From the NCBI GenBank assembly GCA_947086415.1, contig OX352295.1:8625501-8689500 (forward strand): 64,000 nt of DNA, written 5' to 3'. Below the pieces are notes generated by a model. It was not told the origin of the DNA and ran no database searches. It saw only the letters and a list, made by a program, of their open reading frames with translations. Every line of letters begins with the position of its first letter. Position 1 is the stretch's first letter. This DNA is from Pammene aurita. Its lineage: Eukaryota > Arthropoda > Insecta > Lepidoptera > Tortricidae. Both the position numbers and the translations under genes were made by a program. This document shows positions 34,850-48,056 of the stretch, one piece after another.

Positions 34850-35157
34850 TGTATTCTACAATCAATAATATTATAATAATACACTTAATGTAAAGACTAT
34901 TTTCCCATTAATTATAACGTTAAAGTGTATACATAGCTAATATATCGTATAGTACGTAAAGCCCCATGTTAACCCGATAGGCATATTTATGTACCAGCCG
35001 TACCATGTATGTATCTAATATGGCACGGGCCGGCCGGCGGTCAGCGTATGTACATAGCAAACATACGTACGATATGTAGACGTATACGTATTATACGTAC
35101 AGGTATAGATACGTAGCACCTGCTTATTTGACGCTGTACGGTTCTGTATACAGGAAA
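34850..35157. other. unassigned, ACGTA-rich
   Basis: Many overlapping TACGTA/GTACGT steps at 35045..35115. No gene was recognised. Confidence 0.3.
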
Positions 35158-35432
35158 CCAGGGCCTCGATTCGACATGGCATAACTGACAGTCGCTTGCG
35201 AGACAACTATGATATCACACTTTTGTGACAGTTGAAATTTGAGGTGGAATCAATCAAGAGTAATATCTAAAATTGTGGCCATAGCCATAGACAAAACGCT
35301 CTACTTGAGACCTACTGACAGCTTGACAATTAGGTGTGGACGCGTGTGGACAGATGGATATCACTCTATCCACTAGCGATACAAGTGGGACATCCACATC
35401 TCACAGTTTGGCATGTCAAATCGAGGCCCTGG
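35158..35432. mobile_element. MITE-like inverted-repeat element
   Basis: The termini CCAGGGCCTCGATTCGACAT (35158 onward) and complement (to 35432) pair with few mismatches. Non-coding interior, 275 bp. Confidence 0.65.
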
Positions 35433-36682
35433 GATAAGGACCGTGCGTGAACTATAGATGACAGCACACAAACTGACTAGAGACATCGTGCGGATGGACA
35501 TTTAAATTTTTGACTCAGTATCAAGCATTTCGAAGTAGAAAAATAGGATACAAGTTAGAAAATTTGGTACTATAAAAGTTCTGAGAACATTTTAGAACGT
35601 GCTAATTAGTATTTATGATTAGCACTATAATGGTGTTGTAAACCTTTACCTAACCCCAAATAGGCCGTAGTTTTAACACTGATTTATTCTATAAACATTA
35701 CATAAAGGCTCTCACGGTGATAAATCAGCTCTATGATTGAAATGTCTGTAACGTTTATGTCACAATTTGGAACTATAAAAGTAACCAGAACATGTTTATA
35801 GTGCTATTTTGCACCGTAACCAAATCCAGTGATTTTTTTTATCACCAAAAGAATCGTGTTATGTGCTGTCATCGTCGTGAGGTTTCACAAGAAATTAAAC
35901 ATAAATCTGTAAGTCATTCGCCATTGTCCCTTAAAGCGACTTATAAATGTACATACTAAAAAACCTTCGTGAATCTTAGCTCTGCCCGTACTTTCACTTG
36001 CGAAAATAATTGTATTGATAAAATCATTATGCGGATTGTAAATTTGACAATGCGCCTTCATATTTTTACTGTTTTAATTAAATTAAAATTAATAAAATCA
36101 GGACTTGTCCCGACTGTGGCTGCTATAGTACACATGGGCTCCAGTCGTACTGCTAATGTGCTATCACTTTCAGAACTCGGCAGCCATATTTTAATGGATT
36201 TGATTAGCCCCATAGCGGTGTTGAGGGCGCATTTAAAAAGCTAAAACATTACGTAATGATCGTGCAAAGTCCTTTTATAGTGCAGATTTGTCATGTAATA
36301 GTGTTTACGATACTGCTACAATACTAGTACTATAAAAGTTAATTCGACGCATTATTAGTGCATAATAGGTACATAAAAGTGTCAGAAAAGTGTCTATAGT
36401 ATTAAATAGTACTATAGTCGCTTTTTGAAAATCTATTACAGTGCAACACTTTAAAGATTCTTTTTTATAGTCCTTTAAGCGTTCTAAGAGCTAAATTATA
36501 GAACTGAAATGCTCTTTAATTTATAGAACCAAACGCACTATTAAAAACCTTTATGGTACAAGCAGTCACAGTGGTTACCATTATAGGCCTACTATATCAC
36601 AGTTTGGTGATAAAGGCCTTAGTTATAGAAGCTTTTGTTACTATACACAACACTGATTTGAACTTTCACGGTTTTTACACAT
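35433..36682. other. unassigned region with recurring CTATAAAAGT motif
   Basis: CTATAAAAGT occurs near 35570, 35773 and 36331, with weaker forms elsewhere (ACATAAAAGTG near 36371, and several CTATAG steps). No gene was recognised. It may be an old degenerate repeat. Confidence 0.35.
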
Positions 36683-36818
36683 ATCTATTTGTAATAACGG
36701 GACTTAACCGCGTATATTTTTTTAAATTACCTTCGACGTTTCGAGGACAACATCGTCCCTGTGGTCCCGAAGAAAGACGCGAAATATACGCGGTTAAGTC
36801 CCGTTATTATAAATAGAT
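36683..36818. mobile_element. palindromic element
   Basis: The arms containing TAACGGGACTTAACCGCGTA (from 36683) and complement (to 36818) pair over about 35 bp. The loop contains TTTCGAGGACAACATCGTCC. Confidence 0.65.
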
Positions 36819-37978
36819 AGGGTAAACTATTCACAAAATAGTTTTAAAAAGTTGTGTTGCTCCGGTGTAAAACGACTTCCGGCATGACCAACATAACACA
36901 AAAAATAGCTTTTACTTAATATAAGCCCAGTTTTGCAAAATATATGGTTTGAAAGTCGATTCTTTTTCTAGTACTAGGGAGTTAGGTATAGTTTTTGGTA
37001 CTTCAACTGAGTCAATTCACTTCGTTTGTAGGTACTAGTATGTAAATTAATTAGCACTTTTGAAATAATTAAAACTATACCTGGCACAAATACAGCTTTC
37101 GTTTTTGTTAGTTATTGTTTTAAAAAGCATTCATGTAAAATGTAAGGTAGGATTTCGCTGACTCAAACAAAGAGGCCGATAATCGCGGACAAACATACAT
37201 ACTCGTACAAACATATGCAAGTCAAACTGAGAACCTTATTTTTGAAGTCGGTTAAAAACAGAAAGAGAAGAGTAACATTATTTTAAAATGGGTGTTCAAT
37301 AAAGGGTACGTATCTAAGTTAAAAAAAGTGATTGGATTGAAAACTTTAATCAACATTATAATACAGTACTCGAACAGTTTTGAGCTTCGATAACTCACAA
37401 GTGCGATTTTATTTTTTAGTTAGAGAATATGATATGATTACTTATAGTAAAAAATATTTTTTAACAATTTTTGACGTCGCGCTAGGTATTATATAGATAT
37501 TTGTTAATAACAACAAGAAAAAAATATACAAGATATATTTTCCTTTACCATACTATTGCATTCAACTATTTCAACATCATCTGTCATTTTATAACAGTTT
37601 GGTCTATAGATTATGAGATCATAATCGAAAACAATTTGTCAAAATATAAGTGACCTTGAATTCTAAATGAATTACAAATGGCTAAGACGACATATGCTCT
37701 TGACAAAACCGTTATAAAAGGTAAAGTTATGTTGCAATAGTAAGAAGCGATAGCCTGGTGGAAAAAATAAAACTTACATAATCTTTTCTATGTGTAGCGA
37801 ACAAATACATGTATTAGCGCTATGCTAACAATTGTTAGAAAATATTTTTTATTATCAGTACTTAACGTGTTCTAACAGGTCACAAAATAGAATCGGACTT
37901 GTGATTTATGTCATTTTTATAGGTTAAAAAGGCGTTCCCGTACTCCACTATTATACAGTCATCCAAAGATGTGACGCG
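36819..37978. other. unassigned intronic DNA
   Basis: Nothing recognised apart from a GAAGTCGGTT element end near 37243. Confidence 0.3.
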
Positions 37979-37980
37979 TA

Positions 37981-38111
37981 CAGTCACCGGCAATAGTATC
38001 TTCATACACGTAGGCCGCAAAAATATGTGACACGCTCTTATGACCCTACAAATAAGAGCGTGTCACATATTTTGCAGCCTTCATGTAGGAAGATACTATT
38101 GCCGATGACTG
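37981..38111. mobile_element. MITE, CAGTCACCGG family, copy 1
   Basis: Almost entirely palindromic, with termini CAGTCACCGGCAATAGTATC and complement. TA lies on both sides (37979..37980 and 38112..38113). 131 bp. Confidence 0.85.
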
Positions 38112-38539
38112 TACGTGTCACTTACCTAATAAAGACAAAGGCATATACCGAGCTATAGATCTATCATAGATTCCTGCGGTTTTCGGAATAGTTCAGGAAT
38201 TAGGAATGCAAATAGCGTAATGAATGGCTCGGTCGATTGGCTAAAAGGCCATCTTTCAAACACAAAGGTCGTAAGCGACGCTGACGGAGACGGCGCTTAC
38301 GACGTTATTACGAAAAGTGCACATTACCGATTTTCGGCATAAGCCATTTGCCGGAGCGCGTGCGTTGCATATTGGTACACTCCAAATCAATTAAAATGGA
38401 TCACTTTGTACGCAAGTGGTAGAGCAAATTGACCTGTTTCTATTGCTCTCGGGTGTAGCTGATTTGAAATTTTCCTGTTACAGACGTGGCTGTTTAATAA
38501 ATCTCTTGTACAGGTACTACTGGGTGCATTTGGTTGCAA
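38112..38539. other. unassigned; small hairpin
   Basis: A 10-bp-arm hairpin, GTCGTAAGCG and complement, lies near 38267..38304. Nothing else was recognised. Confidence 0.3.
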
Positions 38540-38780
38540 CCTATTTATCATGAGGTAAATATAATACAAAACAATACAGTAGAAATGCTCTTTATTGCTC
38601 ACCTTAATAAAATAGAACAGTACAGTACACAGATTAAAAGTAGAGGCAGTCAACAGGCGGTCTTATCGCTAGAGATCGATCTCTTCCAGAAAACCTTGGG
38701 GTAGCGAAAATCTAGTCGAAAATAATCATATGAGTAGGTGCCAGGCAAAACATACACAGAGTAAATAAAAAATAAAAATA
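38540..38780 (-). mobile_element. LINE 3' tail fragment
   Basis: It contains GCTCTTTATTGCTCACCTTA and GGTCTTATCGCTAGAGATCG, ending in a CTCTTCCAG block similar to that at 31155..31330. Minus orientation. Confidence 0.5.
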
Positions 38781-38805
38781 AAATAATAAAAATACAGTCA
38801 GCAAA

Positions 38806-39035
38806 CATACCTATTTATCTAAATCCGTTTAAAGGCATAATTGGTGTTGTATCTTATTATGAAAAACTAATTTAAAAAAATTACAGGCGAAATAAAAATT
38901 GGATTTGTATGGAGGGTTGACCGGGTGGGGCGACGGGCCAACTACAAAAAAAAAAATTTTTTTTCGCTTCCAAATATTTTTTTTTTGTCGCAACACGATA
39001 CCAATACACTTAAACGGATCATCGGTATTTTTGTT
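38806..39035 (-). mobile_element. MITE, GGTGTAAC family
   Basis: It has the middle block GTATGGAGGGTTGACCGGGT and the far end AAACGGATCATCGGTATTTT, GTTATT. Used to recognise the split copy at 7794. Confidence 0.65.
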
Positions 39036-40635
39036 ATTAGTAAAATATTTTTAATTATTAATTAGAAAACTTTGTTTCGTTCCTGCCTACTTATCGTTTA
39101 ATGAACGTCTGATTTTATGATGTTTTACTTCTATATTTAGTTAATGCTATTTGTCTGTTATAAACATTAAACCTCACAGAAAACAGGATCGATAGAAATC
39201 ATTAAGGAATAGCACCTTTCTATAAAATAAATTCGAAAAACCCGGCTTATAAAATAAATACTTCAATAAAATGCCCGACGTGCATAATTTAATTTCAATA
39301 AAAAATACAAGCTATAAAATGCATAAAAACTGATCACTAATAAATCGCACAAACATCGCAAATATCCTATAAACGCTCAAAACAACGAAATAAAGTCGCT
39401 TTAAAAATCCTAACACCATTGCAATAAAGTGCACTATAGCTTGGCTGGACGGTTTGGAATCGTGGTTCTATACAAGCACAGCATATGCATGCAGAGTGGA
39501 TTAAAATTAAAACTCCGTAAAACGCACAGCATATGCCGAGGGAGTCACCCTCGTTGACTTGCGCGAACCAAAACAGCCTATTTACGTAATACTGCTTTAA
39601 AATAGTTTGTCGAAGGATCCAGATATTGACGTGTTTAATTGCTCAATCCCAAGTTTTAAGCTTAACCTACCCAAACGGTGCTTCAAAAACTAACTTGTTG
39701 CAGGTAGCTATTGAATTAAAATACTTAGTCGGTTCATAAGTTCTGACTGACAAGAAGGCTAGTATACGCAATTTTGGAAGACTACCTTGATGTATGGCAT
39801 CAAAATCATCGTGTTTTGCTCAAAACTGAAAAATACGTTGAGGTTCAGGAGAAGAATAGCTGAAGCACAGACTTGTAAGTCAACTAAATATTGGTTTTTA
39901 AATATGCCTTAATCATCTACTTTCATAAAAATAACAATTTGTAACTCTGGACAACTATAAAAATGATCTAAACCAATTTTTGTGAAGTACAATTTTCATA
40001 AATCATCGGCGTGTTTTGGACTGACAACAATCTTCAAGTTTACAAGGATCTATAAAATACGCGATCTTGATTATAAGTTAATCATATTATATTTTAATCT
40101 GTATGAAATATGCTTTCTAATCAGGTCTAATTTTTTTAAATAAAAGCTTTGTATTATATTTTATCACTTAAAACCCTTGTGACAGAACTTATGGACCGAC
40201 TAGGTAATTATGATTATATTGTAAAAAAAATTTTTTTAAGTGTAAATGATTAACTTTTGTCCCTAATCTTATTAGTCTTACCCGGTATTGCAGATACATT
40301 TACAGTATTAATTTTTGCGTGTTTTGAGCTTACGAGTAAATAGCCAGTTCTGTATTGGAATATTCCTTATTTCCTACTATAATAATAAGTCTTAATTACT
40401 ATATTTTTAAGTCTGCTTGTAATAACATGTGCTTTAGTAACAAAGTGTGTAGTGTATGCTATCATATCCTGTTTTCTACCTGTGAGTTCCTGTAATTGGC
40501 TCTGTATTTCTATATAAGATGTTTATTGTATACGAGTATACGAGTATGTTAGCTATTGGAACTCTTTATATAAATAAAATAAAATAAAATAAAATAGTTT
40601 TCCGAGTAATGGATCACCTATGAAGTTAGTAGGTA
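39036..40635. other. unassigned intronic DNA
   Basis: No gene was recognised. A short (AAAAT)n run lies at about 40575..40597. Confidence 0.35.
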
Positions 40636-40767
40636 CAGTCACCGGCGTTAGTATCTTCCTACGCGAAGGCCGCAAAAACATCTGACAAGCTCTTATTTGT
40701 AGGGCCATAAGAGCGTGTCACATAATTTTGCGGCCTTTGGGTAGGAAGATACTAATGCCTGTGACTG
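40636..40767. mobile_element. MITE, CAGTCACCGG family, copy 2
   Basis: 132 bp with the same palindromic architecture as the copy at 37981, flanked by TA on both sides. Confidence 0.85.
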
Positions 40768-42218
40768 TACTAGTCTGATTTCAAGATTCGTATACGAGTA
40801 TAAAATGTGCTAGTTTAGGGTATTCTAACTTTACACCACGTTTATACACGATCCAACTTCAATACAACTCCAATGTATTAACTACGCAATACAGCTAGCG
40901 CCTAATAGTCGGTGGTGCACACGACAACAAAGGGCATTATACGGATTTTAGTGATGATGGGATCTCCTTTTGCATAGTGAGACTTTATGACCCATAGGCC
41001 ATTTTAGGAAGCAGAGTCACCTAAATTTATGGTGCGGTGGGGGTAAAAAGGGGGGGTTAAAATTTTCGCGACACGTTGATTGAAAACTGTAAGTCTTAGC
41101 AACGTAGTTCAAAGGCAAGAATTGTAGAGAATTTGATGAAGATTATTTCCTTCTTTGAAAGTTTTGTGGTAACTTCAACCGTTTTTGTAAAAAAAATATG
41201 AATGTTCCTACTTTTGTGGGAAGTGGGGAAAATAATTGTTATATTTGTAACACATTATAGTGCAGAGTTTAGATTTGGCTTGAAAGTCTCGTATCCCAGG
41301 CCATAAATAAAATAAGCAAAATAATTATTTTCTGTATTGACTAGATACTATTAAAATATTATTATTGGTATGGTATTTATGGTACACCATGTATATTTGA
41401 GTTAGGTAAACACCCCGTTTCTAATAGTAGTTAAATTAGTATGTTATACGTCGTATATTAAACGGTTTATTTGAAAATAATGATGCAGGTAATGTACTCG
41501 AGGCTAAAATAATCGATAGGTCCTAGGTACCATTCATCACACCACTAGCGTAGCGTACCTAACCTAAGTTCATATATAATATAATGATATAAGGCGTTGA
41601 TAAAAGATTCAAGCGCCCCACGATTTTACTTTTTTTGCCTTTTCAATGCTCTAGCTATACATTGATGAGAAGAGTAATGTGATGCCTGGTACCTAGAACC
41701 TACCGATTTATTTTTATAGCTTTTTGTACATTATCTATTGCATTTGTTTATTTTCAATAAAAGCTTTTGAATTTACCTAAACAATACTTATTTTCTTTTC
41801 AAGTGGTTATGTTACTAAAACTGTCTAAACTCCGCTTACTTTATGATCCGCAATGCACTGTGTTCTACTAGTAAATCCCTTTCATTTTATACTTAATTGA
41901 GGGGGTTGTTAAGAAATTTGTAATACGTGGCATTCTGTAGCGGCAGGCATCTTGGATTTACAATGATACTTAATCTATTAAAATGCAATTGTCATCAGAA
42001 CTTAAGGTGTGCACCAGATATCGGATCAAGTTTGTGTAATGTCTAAGTAGGTATAACACAAAATTGTTATTTTTATTTTAGAGCGCACTATTCGCCAACA
42101 GACTGTCCTCAGTTGAAGATGTATACCTACCACTTAAGTTTTCTCTCTAAAAAAATGAACGGGCCCTTATTGATAATCCCCAATGATGTACCTTACACTT
42201 GAAAACGCCACTAGATAA
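40768..42218. other. unassigned intronic DNA
   Basis: A G-rich patch lies at 41035..41057. Nothing else was recognised. Confidence 0.3.
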
Positions 42219-42640
42219 CAAGGACCGGAGAACTCCTCTATTTGATAACTCTTTTCGATAGGGTAACCCTATTATTTGGTTACAAAATTATATGGTTACC
42301 CTATATTCAATGTTATGTCCCTGTCTAATGTCTTAGCAATAGAGATGAAATTAGCTTGATAGGTAAACGTCATTTTGGATTTTCATTTCGGTAAACGCTA
42401 CATTATCATAATTAGCAGCAGCAGTAGCAACCAGTATTAGTCCACTGCTGGACATAGGCCTCTTCCATGGTACGCCACTGTGCTCGATCTTCTGCTCTCC
42501 TCCTCCAATCCGTACCCGACAAGCGCTTACCTTTGGGTAACGCAATGATGTGCTTACTAAATTGATAGTTTTTAAAAACAACCCTACCAAATACTAACTC
42601 GATCTAATACCCCTTTATTGGTAACCGGTTCCGATATCTA
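42219..42640. mobile_element. hAT-like non-autonomous element (relative of the one at 8563)
   Basis: It starts CAAGGACCGGAG and has GATAGGGTAACCCTAT subterminally. The right part, CCCTTTATTGGTAACCGGTT, matches 14570..14590. About 115 bp of RTE-like sequence (GTCCACTGCTGGACATAGG) are nested at about 42415..42535. The ends have drifted. Confidence 0.6.
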
Positions 42641-43659
42641 CTAAACGATCTCTTTATTTCACTTACGGATTATAACAAGCATACTAAGGCAAGGTAAATA
42701 ATAGCGTTTAAAATGGTTGACGTCCATTTAGTTGTGAAAGATAAAATTAGGCAAGCATTAGAGCTCAAACCACATCGTTTTTCCTACATAATTAGGTTGT
42801 GGTTGATAACAGGCCTATTAATATTATTTTTTTTCGTTAAAGATATTATAAGCAATATAAGGTTTATATTATTTTTATAAAGGGGAATAACAGGGCTTTA
42901 TCATGAAAATATATTTTTTATGTTACGAGTATGAATAAAAAAAATATAGGCATATATTCAAAAAAATATCAAACATTGATTTCATATTTTGTATGTTTTC
43001 TCAGTTTTCTTATATGGAAAGGTATAAATAAAATACCAAAAATGAATTCGGCATCCTTGTTTTACACGAAAATGATATCAAACTTGACTACATAGCTCTA
43101 TTTTATTTTTAATTAAGTATGGGGGACACCCCCCGCTTCGTCAAAAATTTGCATCAGAAATTTGATTGGCTCCCCTTCTTAAATTAATCTTAGAGCCTAA
43201 AGGATTAGCTCTGCAAATGGAAATTCCATCATCATCATTTTCCGTATAAATAAGTGAACACCACCGACTATAAACGTCTGAATCAGAAATATGCGAATTA
43301 GCTTGAAAATTATTCCGATGCAACTCCATACATCTTCAATATTGGTTGATTATTTGTTGTGTGTTCGAGTTCGAGTGCTTTTAATGTATTGTTTATAAAT
43401 TAGAATACGGCACCTAGTTGCTAGTTTCAAAAAAGCTGAAAATATCATTGGTTTCTGGAAAAATTGAAATGATTTTTTCATTAAAAACTGCCCTATGTTT
43501 GAAATACTCGTAGTTAAGGATATCGCGCCGCTGAGACAAGAAAGAAAAGAGATAACGAAAAGATTAGAAGTTGATGGCCTTTTCGGGCATTAAAGTGATA
43601 TTGCAATGCGTGACTTGCGTGAGAGGTGTTTACCGGTTTTGAGGCGTCTTTCTCAGAGT
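42641..43659. other. unassigned intronic DNA
   Basis: Nothing recognised. Confidence 0.3.
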
Positions 43660-43859
43660 AGTCAAAGAGGACCCAGTGTGTTGACGATGAGGGACCTTCT
43701 TGTTCCTTTAGCCGACAACACAGTGCATCCTCCTTTTTGTAAAGGGTCGGCAACGCACATGTGACTCCTTTGGAGTTGCAGGCGTCCATAAGTTACGGTA
43801 GCTGCTTACCATCAGGCGGGCCGTATGCTTGTTTGCCACCTTCGTGGTATAAAAAAAAA
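43660..43859 (+). mobile_element. LINE 3' tail (copy 2)
   Basis: Same block as 7485..7682, ending in an A-run at 43852..43859. Confidence 0.7.
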
Positions 43860-43878
43860 GTCAGAGTTGCTACTCGTA

Positions 43879-44011
43879 CAGTCACCGGCATTATGGTATC
43901 TTCCTACACGAAGGCTGCAAAAAATGTGACACGCTCTTACGGCCCTACAAATAAGAGGGTGTCACATATTTTTGCGGCCTTCATGTAGGAAGATACTATT
44001 GCCGGTGACTG
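43879..44011. mobile_element. MITE, CAGTCACCGG family, copy 3
   Basis: 133 bp, palindromic, with TA on both sides. Confidence 0.85.
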
Positions 44012-44029
44012 TACTCGTCGAATTGAAGT

Positions 44030-44236
44030 AAATGATTTTTTTTATACTAAAAGTAGGAAATTTTTTTTTTGAAGCGAAAAGTTTTTTTTATATGTATGGG
44101 ACAAGTCGTTCCAGCCGGCCAAACCTCCAATACAAAAGCATTTTTTTTTTGCGAAAAATTTTTTCTTTCCTTTTTCATACTTAGAATACAATACCAATTA
44201 TGCCCTTCAAAAGATCACCAGCATTTTTGTTACACT
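44030..44236. mobile_element. MITE, GGTGTAAC family
   Basis: It carries the middle block TATGGGACAAGTCGTTCCAG, then CCAATTATGCCCTTCAAAAG and GTTACACT at the far end. Confidence 0.65.
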
Positions 44237-46652
44237 TGAACTCTGAGAGCATTGTATGCTTTTTGGGCAATAAATACTGTAAGAACTATTCTTAGGTATG
44301 TAATTTATAAAGTTTAACTTGATCCCACTTCTGATGTCAGCATATCTTACCCAGACAAGCTAGTTATCTCAACAGTCTAAGACAACGTTTATCCAAAGCC
44401 TTAAGCATGTCACTCACAACCTAAACTAACAATTAACTTAAGACAAAATGAAATTCTCGAGCCGTTATCAAAGAAGGCCTAGACGATCGTTTGAAGTGCA
44501 GCCAAGCGCGAGGGCATTAGTGTTCAGATGTTGGGTTGAGATTATGTATTTAGTTAGTTAGATAAACACTGGTTTAACTGTAGTGTTATGTAGATGGTCT
44601 TCGTTCACGGGTAGTTACATTACATAGGTATTATTATATTAATTTAGGCTTTATTTCTAGATATCCTAGGATAGATGAGGCGGGGAGGAGGGTGGGGCGG
44701 TCGAATCTGTATTGTAGGAGTTTTTTTTAGGTTAAAGAATTTAACATAGTTTTAAGTTAAGTTAAGTTTTACTACCTGAATAATGGAATTTTTAAAATTC
44801 TTAAATAAAACATCTTATTTTTATTTTATTGCATAATAAAAAAGGTACAAAGGGCGGTATTTAAGGCATTCTCACCAGTCAACCATAAGGCTAAACAGAA
44901 AGATGCCGAGGGTAAGTACCGCAATTAAGGACGTAAAACTACCACTAACAGCAATTTAAGTTGATAGGTACCAATAACATGAAATAATAATTGAATTTAA
45001 ACTCCGTGAGACATACTAACACTGCACTTCATACAGCTATTCTCACTTGTACTACAGATTTAAACTCTCACGATTCTCACTCAATATTTTGACACAACCC
45101 TTGTGTAAATGTGAACAATCGAGACCAAGTTAGCGCGGCTAGATGCTAGGCTAAGAGTGCTAGGCGAAACGATCCGTGACCCGTCGCTTCAGGGCCCTGA
45201 TCATGTAAAGCTGATACAGATTTAAATGCAGATTTTGATTATACCGCTCATTTGCAATTATAAAACTATTGGGCTTGATAAAAAAATTACAAAATCATAT
45301 CGTAGTTTGTTTTTATTTCCATTTGTGTTACTATAGTTTTACTCTTTTGTTATTGTTAGTGTTATTTTTGCTTTTTATTCTGTGTTTCTATGGTACACTG
45401 AGTATTTTTTCTAGATTCAAATTATCTGTCTAAATAGACAGATAAGCACAACAACAAGCAAACATAAGGGTATTGAGTTACATCTTTGTAAAAATTAAAT
45501 TAAATGAAAAATGTTTATTCGGTGTAAAGAAGAGAGAAAAAACATGAAATGTACAAAAAAAACAATTTGCACCAAAATGGTTGCCACTCAGCATGAGTCA
45601 TGACAGGGTAACCACAACGCTGATCACACAGGTGCAGCCAAAACTATCGTTCATCTGCATATATCCCCGTATCTCACAAACACTCGGCCATTACTGCAGC
45701 TTAATGCCCAGCTTAGCGCGCACGTGGCAAATTCATAAAACCTCCTGTCAAAAAACTACAAACCAAAGTAAGCTATAGAGTGTCAGAGATAAGGTTGAAA
45801 TCTAAATTCGGGGGATTTACAAATATGATGGAAGTGCGATTTATCGTGCTCGACTTGCGCCGGCGCTGTTTTTTATTTGATTCTGTGAGAACGGGATATG
45901 AAGGACAGGTTTAGGTTAGTGTAGCGTGAGTTTGTAGTTGGACAGGTGTTGTGATATTAGTCCAGAAGCTTGATTAATTGGGCGTAGGAAAAAATATAAG
46001 TATCAAAGATAAAAGACATATTAGCAATATGGTTAAAAAAAGGAAGTAAAAAAAAGTATTTTTAGTTTTTTTCATTGAGTATAACAGGAGATGACATCCC
46101 TAAGAATTTTTTTCGCTCAAAAGTTGTAGTGAAAATCACTAAAAGTCTAAACTTCCCCTTTGATTCTGTCATAGATGTCAACCGCCAAACATGGCGCACA
46201 AAATTTGTTCTAGATGTCACATCTAGTAGAATACATAATAAGTCAATGTTTTTTTTATGTACTTTGTTTATTTCAAGCCTAGTTTTAATTAAGATAGTAT
46301 GCCTATACATTCAAACTTATTACTCAGTATTTTTGCCTATAAAGCATTATTTCATCGACGAAAAATAAAAATAAAGGGCCTAAAAAACCAGCTATCAAAA
46401 ATAAATCAATATTTTAGAACCATTCATAATGATTTTCACAAATAAAACTCTTTACTACAGATCCTATAATAGGTTCAATTAATTTCTTAAATTAAAATAA
46501 TATATTATAAATATGAATTCTATCATAAAATCTCCTACTCTTAGAAGACGTGCATTCGGCATAAAACATGAACCAGTCTAAAAATAAATAAGACAAGCAT
46601 ACATCTACAACTTGTTAATGATAACTGTCTTAATGATTACATTAGTCTTGTA
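44237..46652. other. unassigned intronic DNA
   Basis: A small perfect hairpin (TTATCTGTCT, AAAT, AGACAGATAA) lies near 45424..45447. Open frames near 46075..46368 on both strands are of chance quality. Nothing else was recognised. Confidence 0.3.
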
Positions 46653-46757
46653 CAGTCACCGGCAACAGTATTTTCTTAAATCTTATTTGAAGGGCCAAAG
46701 GAGCGTGTCACATATTTTTGCGGCCTTCGTGGAGGAAGATACTATTGCCGGTGACTG
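46653..46757. mobile_element. MITE, CAGTCACCGG family, copy 4 (internally deleted)
   Basis: 105 bp. Both termini and flanking TA are intact, but part of the left arm is missing. Confidence 0.8.
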
Positions 46758-47489
46758 TACAGATAATAAATTAAATAGGTTGGTATCCAAATGTTCACAT
46801 CATTGAAACAGTTAATAAAATCAAATCATTCTACACAATTTACATCAAATCCCTAAGCAAATTTTCAATAAAATATCAAAATCAAACAACGTTGATTCAA
46901 ATCAAAACGAATTCTAATTTTATAAACCATAGACAATCCAGACTTTATTAACAAACTGGCAGCTAATAATCCACGTAAAGAGGTATTGTATCGTCCCACG
47001 TGAGGAGACAGGGGTGCGATGGCACTGGGGTTCGGATCCCTTACTGAACTTGGGTGAGAATAAGGAACCAGTTTTGCACGCTCTTGATTAAAGCGTAGTT
47101 GATTCGGATCTGGAGTTTACTTTTTACTGGTTTTCCTGAGCTTTGGATATGAGCAAAGAGAATACACGACACAGTTTATTGGATCTAAACCTTGTAATTA
47201 ACTCGTTGTGGATTATGAGAGGGTGAGATTACATGATCACATATTGGGGAAGTTGGGGAGACAGGAGAAAAATGTTACGCTGATAAAATCGAGTTATCTC
47301 CCGTGCTGGATTTGTTTATGTGATTGTTTGCTTGTTCTTTTACCATTTGCATTTGATAAATATTCTGTTTATGGCTAAAGAACGGACACATTCACTAAAC
47401 TTAAACGAATTGACGATTGATTTATTACCTACATATTAATTAGCAGTTTATCATGATTGTGAAATAAAAACAACATAAGCAAAGAGTCT

Positions 47490-47567
47490 GTACACGAATC
47501 ATATTTATGAGAATAATAAATCGTACACAAATCATATTTATTATTCTTCTAAATATGATTTATGTAC
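47490..47567. repeat. hairpin, about 32-bp arms
   Basis: GTACACGAATCATATTTA...AATAATAAAT pairs with ATTTATTATTCTTCTAAATA...TGTAC with few mismatches. The loop is about 14 bases. Confidence 0.7.
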
Positions 47568-47829
47568 AAACTTTATTCATAACGTGCGAGTGAATAGTCT
47601 TCGACGTTAAATTCTTTTGTGCACTTTTTGAGAGGAGGGAAAGGCTTTGGGAGCAATACAACATGCGATCCAGATTTAAGACGCAGCTTAAAACTACGTC
47701 ACTGCGATCTTCGCAACGACGCAACGATGTCATAGCCTTCATTATCAAATCGATTCAATAAGGTACCTAAGAGATTTACTCACAATTTGTTTTCGTATTT
47801 TTATTTTAAATAGTTACATTATTTACTTT

Positions 47830-48056
47830 CACAGTTCTAAACTACACTACACCACGTTCCGGCTGTGGAATGAGCTCCCTGCCTAGGTTTTACCAGCGGG
47901 CTACAGTATGAGGTTCTTCAAAAAAGGAGTGTATAGGTTCTTAAAGGGTAGGCAACGCGCATGTGAATCATCTGGGGTTGCAGGCGTCCATAGGCTGCGG
48001 TGCTTACCATCAGGCGGGCCGTATGCTTGTTTGCCACCGTTGTGGTATAAAAAAAC
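47830..48056 (+). pseudogene. LINE reverse-transcriptase C-terminus and 3' tail (fragment)
   Basis: Codons at about 47860..47955 read FRLWNELP, then AGYSMRFFKKGVYRFLKGRQ. This is the R-L-W-N-x-L-P ... F-K-x-x-V ending common to Jockey/CR1-like LINEs. One stop interrupts it. It is followed by the same tail as at 7485, 43660 and 60597, which identifies those as 5'-truncated copies of the same family. Confidence 0.75.
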
